Shown here piece by piece: positions 38,327 through 45,600 of a stretch of 45,600 bases of DNA. The stretch is from NCBI GenBank assembly GCA_001839685.1, contig MLAK01000404.1, positions 25,722-71,321 of the forward strand, written 5' to 3'. The stretch comes from Tritrichomonas foetus. Lineage: Eukaryota > Parabasalia > Tritrichomonadida > Tritrichomonadidae. Made by a program: the position numbers and the translations under genes. Each line of letters begins with the position of its first letter. Position 1 is the first letter of the stretch. A model generated the notes under the pieces. The model made no database searches. It saw only the letters and a list, made by a program, of their open reading frames with translations, and was not told where the DNA came from.

Positions 38327-39904
38327 ATGACGAAAGACTTAAGTCAATTAAACCAGCAAGAGACAAATTCAATCATCCAAGGTTTCGAAAAGGACTTAAA
38401 TGAAATTAAAGAAATCGGAAAAGATCTCAAGGGTGAACAGCGTCTATTTTTCAATTCGATTATCATGCGACTTGACAATAACAATCATGTATTAACTGAT
38501 CTCTGTGAAGAGCACACTCAGCTTAGAAAGAAGCTTAACGATCTCATAGAAATTAAGCGTGCGAATCCATGCGAGCCAGATCTTCATAAAGCGTTGAAGC
38601 ATCAAAGCCACGAAGTGCATTTATTGAAAAAGCAAATCGATAATCTTAAACATAATAAAGAAATCGCTATAAATCGTCAAAGAGAGCTCGAATTAATATT
38701 GCATAATTTCCAACAAGCAGCTGTTTATAAACACCCAGAAGAAGAAAGGATCAGAAGTCTCAAAAATAAGCTGTTCAAAGCCAATATCAAAAATAGTGAA
38801 ACCAAACATCTGATGAAATTATATTCAGCCATCATTTACCAATTTGACAGACAACAAATGATCTGGAATCCAATTGTCCAAAAGGAACAGCACGAAATAG
38901 AATTAAGGAACAGAGACATTTCCGCCCTTTATCTGATCAATCGCGATTCGAAATACAGCAAGAATGTTGCACAAACTGAATACTACAGAACAGAGAATCA
39001 ATTCACAACTCAAAAGACGCAAAGAGATAAAGTTCTTGAGAAGAAGCAAAGACAATTAATGCAAATCACAAATAGCAGGTATCTTGGAACTGAAAGTGAA
39101 GTCAGACCGGCACGTGCCCAGCCTTCTCTTGGGTCACAACCTTCACAGCTTCGTAGTAAAATGAACAAACAAATTCGTGAAAAGAAGGAAGAAAGGTTCA
39201 GGCAAGTTTCTGCTGTTTATGATCAAATTCGTGAAGCCTTTGGAACAAATGATCCTGCAGTTATTCAAAAGTTCTTCACAGAAAGACGTGCCACAACAGT
39301 AGAACTGCAAAAGCAAATCGAAGAATTGAAGTCATCTTGCACGAAAGTCGAAAAAATGATCGAACTTAAAAAGAGAGAAATCGAAGAGCAAGAATTCACA
39401 ACTGCAAAAGGTGTTGGTGCAACAAGAATGCTTACAGAAGGAAGGAAAATCTTGGCTATAAATAAAGAAAATCTGGCTAAGAGACAAAGAAAGATCGAAG
39501 CATTCAAAGTCAACCAAACAGAAATCATTAAAGGAATCACGCATTTGATTGAAGTTCTGCAATTGGTGACACAGGATGATGAATTCGTTCCACAGAATTA
39601 CGAAGAAATCCTTGATTGGGTAAGGAGGAAATCAAAGAGTGTTCAAGATGCATTCGAAGATGAAGAAACTGATTATGTCAGCTTCACAAACAAACGTGAA
39701 TTCATAAACATGACAAAGAGTGAAGTTGATATGAAGCAAGTTGATTCTTCAAAGAGAACACAGAAGAGAATCTTAGATCCACTTAAGAGAACAATTAAGG
39801 ACAAAGGTGATATTTCCACACGTGTTCTTGACAGACAAGCTGTGAAATTGATGTCAATCAAAACTGTTCAAGCCGCTCATCAAAATCAAAGAAGACCACG
39901 CTAA
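38327..39904 (+). CDS. Outer dynein arm docking-like coiled-coil protein
   Basis: This 525-aa coiled-coil protein resembles the CCDC151/ODAD3 (ODA10) group that anchors outer dynein arms to flagellar doublet microtubules. The most telling part is residues ~135-245. There EERIRSLKNKLFKANIKNSE is followed by a short linker and further helix with LRNRDISALYLINRDS and YYRTENQFTTQKTQRDKVLE, matching the family's 'IR.LENKLDKA..K..EA' block and later docking helix. Further coiled coil runs to ~480, ending in a basic tail. The length is close to the animal proteins. It suits a flagellated protist. A relative in the CCDC63/CCDC114 group cannot be excluded. The start ATG 38327 is well supported. Confidence 0.7.
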   Translation: MTKDLSQLNQQETNSIIQGFEKDLNEIKEIGKDLKGEQRLFFNSIIMRLDNNNHVLTDLCEEHTQLRKKLNDLIEIKRANPCEPDLHKALKHQSHEVHLLKKQIDNLKHNKEIAINRQRELELILHNFQQAAVYKHPEEERIRSLKNKLFKANIKNSETKHLMKLYSAIIYQFDRQQMIWNPIVQKEQHEIELRNRDISALYLINRDSKYSKNVAQTEYYRTENQFTTQKTQRDKVLEKKQRQLMQITNSRYLGTESEVRPARAQPSLGSQPSQLRSKMNKQIREKKEERFRQVSAVYDQIREAFGTNDPAVIQKFFTERRATTVELQKQIEELKSSCTKVEKMIELKKREIEEQEFTTAKGVGATRMLTEGRKILAINKENLAKRQRKIEAFKVNQTEIIKGITHLIEVLQLVTQDDEFVPQNYEEILDWVRRKSKSVQDAFEDEETDYVSFTNKREFINMTKSEVDMKQVDSSKRTQKRILDPLKRTIKDKGDISTRVLDRQAVKLMSIKTVQAAHQNQRRPR

Positions 39905-40185
39905 GCTCATTTCCATCTTTATTGTTTATGCTTAAAACATAATAACAAAATTTATTGTAATATTTTTTTGACTTAACATAATATTAAGTTGATATTTTTT
40001 GGTGATTAGACTCAAATTATGTAGGAATATTTGACAATTGTGTCTAATCACATCATTTGAATGAATTTTAGGGGAAAAAAAGATCCTTTTCCCGAAATGA
40101 AGATGAAATTTGCCAAGCCAAGGTCAAATATTTGAATCATGATGGTGAAATCAAAACTTTTTGAGAGTTCTTGAAATTCAATTTA

Positions 40186-43100
40186 ATGAATGATAGTCGA
40201 GAAAATACATTTGATACATTTCAAGATTTTGATTCAATTTTACGCGCTACTTTAGAAGAAGGTGGCCAATATATTGAACTATTACCAACAATGATTAGAT
40301 GGATTAATGAAATTCAGATAAATGAAGAAGTGCATCCACCATTAAGAAGAGATATAATTCCAGATTTTTTAACAAAAACAATTCCATATACAATTCATCA
40401 AATTTTACATTTTGGGTATATTCGAAAAGACACTGAGAAAAATCAAGTTTTATCATTTTTGGTGAGTTGTGTTGATATCATACCACTGCTGGACTGGGAT
40501 GCTTATTTAATGGAAAAATTGATTATGATTTTTGATTCTGAAGCTAAATTTTTTAAAGACAATTTTATGTTTCAGAGTAAAATTCATGAGCACTTTTATA
40601 GCTTTGAAAGCATATTCCTTGAGTCCTGCTTTTCTAAATTCAACTCCGAATACTTTTATTTTGCTGTTTCTGTTTATTATTTTGTATCAAGGCGATCTTC
40701 TCTAGCAGCGACCAAAGTTCAAGATTCGATAAGGAAACTATTTCAATATTATTGCGAATTGTTACAAAATAATTCGTTAAATATTGTATATTTGGAGAAG
40801 TCTTTTGATGTTATTCTCAAATTTGATTTAACAATTGTGAAACCACCCTTTCAAAATTATTTTGGAATCATTTTTTTCAATCTTAAAAATTGTCATGAAA
40901 AAATGCAAATATTTTATGCTAAATGCCTTTCAAAATTATGTAACGAAAGAAAAACCCAGTCGATTCTCTCAAAAATATTCCAAGAGATATCAATAAAAGA
41001 TTTGCTTATAAATTTGAATAGTTTATCACCTGATACTTTGAACGAATTTAGGGAATTTATAAATTTTTACTTACGAAACAAGAAATTTTCTGTGGATTCT
41101 TTATTAGAAATTTGGGATTTAATTAAAAATGATGAAGATGAACTAGAATCTGTAATTTATATTGAAATACTATCGACTGCTTTATGTGCATTTCCTAAAG
41201 ATATCATTGAATCTATTTTACGAACAATGCAAAATTTCATGGTAAAAGCTTATTATAAAGTATCAATTCTACTTATAATCAAGATACAAAATTTGCATCC
41301 AGATATTGCTTGTGACTTAGCTTTAGAAATTGTGTTCTTATGTGTAAATGATTGTAATGCTAAACAAGCAGTTTTAGATTTATTAGAAAATAAAATTCAT
41401 CCACAAGTTTCGCAAATTCTCCTAAAATATACAATCGAATATCTTTTAGAGTATAATTTACTTGAGTTTTCGGCAGAAATATTAATGAAAATTATAAAAT
41501 CATCAACAAGTCCAAATTTAGCAATTACTGATGATCAAATCGAAATAATAGCCAACTATCTTGACAAAAGCAGACAAATTATTTTAAGTGTGCTCGAAGA
41601 AATTTATTGTACATGTCAAAAAGTTCCAAGTCAATTAGTTCTATCAAAAATTTTGAGGATTAAAGATGATGATACTTTTAATTTCTTAAGAAAAATAATG
41701 AAAAACAAAATACTGCTGCATAATTCATTTATTGTGCCACCTGATAAATCCAATCCAGAACCCTTTACTTATTCATATGTAAAATATTTAAAAGCTGCCA
41801 TTTTTAGAAAAAATATTCCATATTTTTACATAGAAAATAGCCCAGTAAAAAAGCCTGAAAATTTCAAAGCACCTTTTAAAATTACATTACCTTTATTGAC
41901 GATTGAAGGCTTAAAAGAAATGATGAATATTTTTTTATGTACCAATGATGAAAAAATCGAAAAGTACACATATACATTTTTATTGAAAATAATTGAATCA
42001 AGAAAGAATGCTGATGATTCAACTGTATTTTTAATGCATTTTATCAAAAGTTACCAAGGTAATAATTTTAAAATATTAAGAAAATTATTGAAATTAATAC
42101 AACAATATATTTTAGATTCTGAGAAAAATAGTGATCCTGAAGATTTTAAATTGCCTCGACATTCTTATCAAAGTAATTTAATTTGTATTCATATTTTTTC
42201 ACAGTCTGATTTTTTATATGATGTTCATATTGATCCCCAGAAAACATTAAAAGATCTTCAACTAAGAATTGCAATATTTTCTACTTGTCATCCTGATGCA
42301 ATCAAATTTACATCATTAAATACGTTTTCACTTACTTCAACTTTGTATCAATGCCTGATAACCGATGGAGGAAAAGTTGAAATTAAAAAAGATCATTTGA
42401 TTACCTATAAAACATATGAAATGCCTCCATCAATCCTGTTTCATAAAAAAAGTCTTGGATTAATTCTTTTTCAGCTTTTAGGTGAAACTTCAATATCTAG
42501 TTCAAATAAAATTAACAGCGATGATGAATTGATTTTAAGCATTTTAGATTTATTCCCAACACAAGATTTATATAAAATGCTTGGCGATTCTTTTGATTTA
42601 AGTGATATTTTAAACGTCAACAATTTTGGCTTTACAAATTTACAGAAAAGATATATTTTGCAAGTATTAACCAAAAGCAAACCAATAGTTTTATTGGATA
42701 GTAAATGCTTGGATACAGTTTTAGAATTATTTCAGATTCATTTCTTTAAAATTGACATTATTAAGCTAATACCTATATTTTGTGAGAAAGGAGCAATCCT
42801 GTATGATTTTAATGATGATTTCATTATGCAATTATTCGACGTTTTTTTAGAGAACTATAATAGCGACATTTATGATACAGTTTTTAATATAATTAAAACA
42901 ATTTTAATGAAACATAATTTTCCGCAGTTTTTAAAAAATCATTGGATGAAGATTTTGCAAGTTATTTCAATGATTAAATCAAATCAATGGGATAAAATGA
43001 TTTCTGTATTAATGAAGTTCGAAGATACTGCTTTTTTAGTGGAAATGTGTGAGAAACAGTTAAATAATGATTTTAATAATTCTCAATTTTTTATAAAATT

Positions 43101-45600
43101 GTTTTCGAAAATTGCATCTATTCATAATTTTGAAAGAAATCAAAGTATAATTGGCATATTATTAACTCACTTAAATGATAATCCTGTCAATGTTGAATTA
43201 TTTAAAGCACTCAATACTCTATTTAAAGATAGGATTCCTCAATATTTAATTGAAAAAGACTCGATTTATACTCAAATATTCCAAGCTGCTTTTGATGAAA
43301 ATAGTAAATATACACAACAATATATATTTCCAATAATCACTGCATATTTGAACTCAGAAGGCGTAAATTCAAGTGAAATCATTTATGAATTGAATTCGAT
43401 AATTGATCAACACTTGGATCGATGGAATTATATGCCATCATTATATGAAAGAAACTCTCCTTATTCAGGTCTTCGAAATTTAGGTGCAACTTGTTTTCTC
43501 AATTCTGTATTTCAACAATTGTATCATTTGTTTCCATTTAGATATCAAATTATTATTAATGAATTTGATGATGATAGTCAAATACTTCCTCTCAAAGCTC
43601 TATTTGCCCAAATGACTTATACAAAGCGAGCTTCTTGTAATACAGAAGAATTTATTTACGTATGGCGCGGTTGGAATCACTCAAATTTAAATCCAAAAGA
43701 ACAACAAGATGCAGTAGAATTCTTTTTAGCTTTAATTGATGGAATTCCAAATCATATTAAACAATTATTCCAAGGAGAAATTCGTAACTCATTAATTAGT
43801 GAAGATGATGCTTTCCATGATTCAAAAGCTGAAGATTTCTATAACCTGAGCATTTCAATCAAAGGTCATAAAAATATTGATTCTTCATTGTTTGAATTTA
43901 TTCAAGAAGAAGTTGTTGATAATTATGAGTGTGATGATCTTAAAAAGAAAATCACAGTGAAAAAGTTTTCTTTAATAACAGTTCTTCCTCCCATTTTAGT
44001 GATTCAATTAAAACGATTTGAATACGATACAAAAACACGTGATAGAATTAAAATTAATGATGTTTTCACATTTCCTTTGAATATTAACATTCATAACTTA
44101 TGTATTCAAGAAATCAATCATGAAAATTGTAATTATAGCATATCTGGAATAATTGTTCACTCTGGTAATGCATCAGGCGGTCATTATATTTCATTAGTGA
44201 AAAAAGGTGACAAATGGTGGAATTTCAATGATATGGAAGTAGCAGAAATGACAGAAAAAGATGTTTTATCAATGGCTTATGGTGAAAACCCGGGAATTTC
44301 AGCATACATTCTATTTTTCACTCGAAATAATTATCAAATTCCTATCAAAAACAAAATATTAACATTTGACACTTCTAATCCTCAAATGGTCAATAATATC
44401 ACAGAAAATATTAAAAAAAGTTATATTACTGAAGCTGATATTGAAAATGAATATGATATCTCTTCAATCGTATTAGATAATACTACTTTTCTTAAAACGC
44501 AAGCAATTTTTAATGAACATGTGATTGATTTTATTCAAAACATTCAAGATCCCCTATTAAATCTCAATTTTTTCATAAAAATCCTCAGTCATTCCAAACA
44601 TTCATCAAAAGCAGATTCTTTTACCAACAATTTATTAAGATTAATCGAAAAGAATTCCCAAATGATGACAAAAATTATTTCATATTTCAATAACAATTAT
44701 CAAGACATAATTAATAACTATTTAAATTGTTCGTCTGAACAATTAATTACAAATCATAATAAAATATTAATTACTTGTCTCTCACAATCACGTGATCTGA
44801 CATTAAGTTTTGAATTTTGTGATTTATTCTTTTCTGAATTGAAGTTTCACATGAGGTCATTCAGGCAAATACCAGCAATGCTAAAGCTTATGTTTGATTT
44901 TGTTTCAAAGCATCCTAAAGACGCATGTGAGAAAGGATACATCGATAAATTGCTACATTTACTTGACACTGTTTATGAACCCCCCAAAAGCCCACAATTC
45001 TTACAAAATACTGATCTTTCTTATCTCTTCCTAATGCTTATATCAATTCTTAATGTTACTTCAAACAAAAATGTTCAATCCATTTTCATATACTGGAACG
45101 AAATTAAACAATCCAATCATCATGTAAATGTATTTAAAGAACTAATAAATGTTTGTTTACTTCGACATTCAATTGATTTAGAGTTATTAAGCCAAATTCC
45201 TGGCTGTATTACTAATGAAATCAAAGGAAAATTGTTCGATGGAATCATAACAATGATTGAGACATCATCTATTCAAATTAACCATAACAACAAATCTAAT
45301 ACTGCTAGCACTATTACTTCAACTACTGACACCTTAATAAAGAAAAAATCCGATGACTCTGCAACTTGTAATAACAAAAATACTAATATGCTTTCTAATA
45401 TAGTTCCAACTATCAATGAAAATGCAACTATCAATGAAAATTCAGCTATCAATGAAAATTCAGCTATCAATGAAAATTCAGCTATCAATGAAAATTCAGC
45501 TATCAATGAAAATTCAGCTATCAATGAAAATTCAGCTATCAATGAAAATTCAGCTATCAATGAAAATTCAGCTATCAATGAAAATTCAGCTATCAATGAA
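40186..45600 (+). CDS. Very large USP deubiquitinase, 3' partial
   Basis: This is a ubiquitin-specific protease (peptidase C19) of more than 1805 aa; the frame has no stop up to the window end. ATG 40186 is the first after an in-frame stop at 40162. The N-terminal ~1090 residues are helical ARM/HEAT-like, as in USP9X/FAF-type or USP34-type enzymes. The catalytic domain spans about 1090-1385: LRNLGATCFLNSVFQQLYHL (catalytic Cys ~1103), QQDAVEFFLALID, VIQLKRFEYDTKTR, SGNASGGHYISLV (catalytic His ~1333) and WWNFNDMEV (third residue). The usual paired zinc Cys are mostly lost (YECDDLKKKI). Another helical region follows, then a tandem NENSAI repeat. Role: removes ubiquitin from proteins. GGTCAAATA lies 56 bases upstream of the start. 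Confidence 0.93.
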   Translation, partial: MNDSRENTFDTFQDFDSILRATLEEGGQYIELLPTMIRWINEIQINEEVHPPLRRDIIPDFLTKTIPYTIHQILHFGYIRKDTEKNQVLSFLVSCVDIIPLLDWDAYLMEKLIMIFDSEAKFFKDNFMFQSKIHEHFYSFESIFLESCFSKFNSEYFYFAVSVYYFVSRRSSLAATKVQDSIRKLFQYYCELLQNNSLNIVYLEKSFDVILKFDLTIVKPPFQNYFGIIFFNLKNCHEKMQIFYAKCLSKLCNERKTQSILSKIFQEISIKDLLINLNSLSPDTLNEFREFINFYLRNKKFSVDSLLEIWDLIKNDEDELESVIYIEILSTALCAFPKDIIESILRTMQNFMVKAYYKVSILLIIKIQNLHPDIACDLALEIVFLCVNDCNAKQAVLDLLENKIHPQVSQILLKYTIEYLLEYNLLEFSAEILMKIIKSSTSPNLAITDDQIEIIANYLDKSRQIILSVLEEIYCTCQKVPSQLVLSKILRIKDDDTFNFLRKIMKNKILLHNSFIVPPDKSNPEPFTYSYVKYLKAAIFRKNIPYFYIENSPVKKPENFKAPFKITLPLLTIEGLKEMMNIFLCTNDEKIEKYTYTFLLKIIESRKNADDSTVFLMHFIKSYQGNNFKILRKLLKLIQQYILDSEKNSDPEDFKLPRHSYQSNLICIHIFSQSDFLYDVHIDPQKTLKDLQLRIAIFSTCHPDAIKFTSLNTFSLTSTLYQCLITDGGKVEIKKDHLITYKTYEMPPSILFHKKSLGLILFQLLGETSISSSNKINSDDELILSILDLFPTQDLYKMLGDSFDLSDILNVNNFGFTNLQKRYILQVLTKSKPIVLLDSKCLDTVLELFQIHFFKIDIIKLIPIFCEKGAILYDFNDDFIMQLFDVFLENYNSDIYDTVFNIIKTILMKHNFPQFLKNHWMKILQVISMIKSNQWDKMISVLMKFEDTAFLVEMCEKQLNNDFNNSQFFIKLFSKIASIHNFERNQSIIGILLTHLNDNPVNVELFKALNTLFKDRIPQYLIEKDSIYTQIFQAAFDENSKYTQQYIFPIITAYLNSEGVNSSEIIYELNSIIDQHLDRWNYMPSLYERNSPYSGLRNLGATCFLNSVFQQLYHLFPFRYQIIINEFDDDSQILPLKALFAQMTYTKRASCNTEEFIYVWRGWNHSNLNPKEQQDAVEFFLALIDGIPNHIKQLFQGEIRNSLISEDDAFHDSKAEDFYNLSISIKGHKNIDSSLFEFIQEEVVDNYECDDLKKKITVKKFSLITVLPPILVIQLKRFEYDTKTRDRIKINDVFTFPLNINIHNLCIQEINHENCNYSISGIIVHSGNASGGHYISLVKKGDKWWNFNDMEVAEMTEKDVLSMAYGENPGISAYILFFTRNNYQIPIKNKILTFDTSNPQMVNNITENIKKSYITEADIENEYDISSIVLDNTTFLKTQAIFNEHVIDFIQNIQDPLLNLNFFIKILSHSKHSSKADSFTNNLLRLIEKNSQMMTKIISYFNNNYQDIINNYLNCSSEQLITNHNKILITCLSQSRDLTLSFEFCDLFFSELKFHMRSFRQIPAMLKLMFDFVSKHPKDACEKGYIDKLLHLLDTVYEPPKSPQFLQNTDLSYLFLMLISILNVTSNKNVQSIFIYWNEIKQSNHHVNVFKELINVCLLRHSIDLELLSQIPGCITNEIKGKLFDGIITMIETSSIQINHNNKSNTASTITSTTDTLIKKKSDDSATCNNKNTNMLSNIVPTINENATINENSAINENSAINENSAINENSAINENSAINENSAINENSAINENSAINENSAINE
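45412..45600 (+). repeat. 18-bp coding tandem repeat (NENSAI)
   Basis: Units of atcaatgaaaattcagct repeat in frame with the USP gene. The first unit (45412-45429) is a variant with gca act. Nine perfect copies follow (45430-45591) and then a partial one running off the window. They code the hexapeptide INENSA. The near-identity of copies points to recent expansion; the total copy number is unknown. Confidence 0.95.

Noticed and set aside
45273..45596. Minus-strand open frame coding repeated AEFSLI
   Set aside because: It is the antisense of the NENSAI repeat inside the USP gene; an 18-bp repeat keeps several frames open without coding meaning.

Overview
The window looks like nuclear DNA of a flagellated parabasalid (trichomonad) protist, probably a Tritrichomonas-type genome. 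This is inferred from several signs. The DNA is AT-rich and the genes are long and almost intronless. The gene families are typical of trichomonads: divergent protein kinases, a BEACH protein, an ankyrin protein, a Myb regulator, Rab/SNARE/adaptin trafficking genes and an outer-dynein-arm docking-like protein. The one intron I can support is only 24 nt and ends in a CTAAC...CAG motif of the trichomonad kind. Several stop codons are the first three bases of TAAA, which matches the known parabasalid UAAA poly(A) signal. I cannot fix the species without a search.

Layout. 1-1602: 3' part of a kinase gene that enters from outside, carrying in-frame TTNPS repeats and a DFD instead of DFG. 1991-8797 (-): giant BEACH protein. 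9039-9392: small acidic protein, divergent from the BEACH gene. 9855-12538: TKL kinase with a helical C-terminus, cut in two by a 65-bp hairpin insert. 12672-13235 (-): small putative secreted protein. 13804-14529: longin R-SNARE. 14703-16256 (-): CAMK/AMPK-like kinase. A 2.5-kb gene-poor stretch contains an inverted-repeat pair about 1.15 kb apart. 18773-20593: ankyrin-repeat protein. 20973-21230 (-): small Pro/Ser-rich protein. 22092-22727: Rab GTPase whose first exon I recovered across the 24-nt intron. 23209-24045 (-): R2R3 Myb protein. 25758-26864 (-): degenerate TBC-like protein. 27436-28161 (-): secreted bacterial-type endonuclease I. 29851-32289: AP-complex beta adaptin. 32746-33666: PP2A-family phosphatase. 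34390-36090: C2 plus TerD-like protein. 36423-37859 and 38327-39904: two coiled-coil proteins, the second like the ODA docking protein CCDC151/ODAD3. 40186-end: very large USP deubiquitinase running off the window into NENSAI repeats.

The genes are independent eukaryotic transcription units, not operons. Functionally they cluster around vesicle traffic (Rab, SNARE, adaptin, BEACH, TBC-like, C2), signalling (three kinases, one phosphatase), ubiquitin removal, transcription and the flagellum. Many predicted open frames begin at non-ATG codons; I moved starts to the first supported ATG. The most unusual observations are the 24-nt intron, the frame-breaking hairpin insert, the C2-TerD fusion and the DFD kinase.
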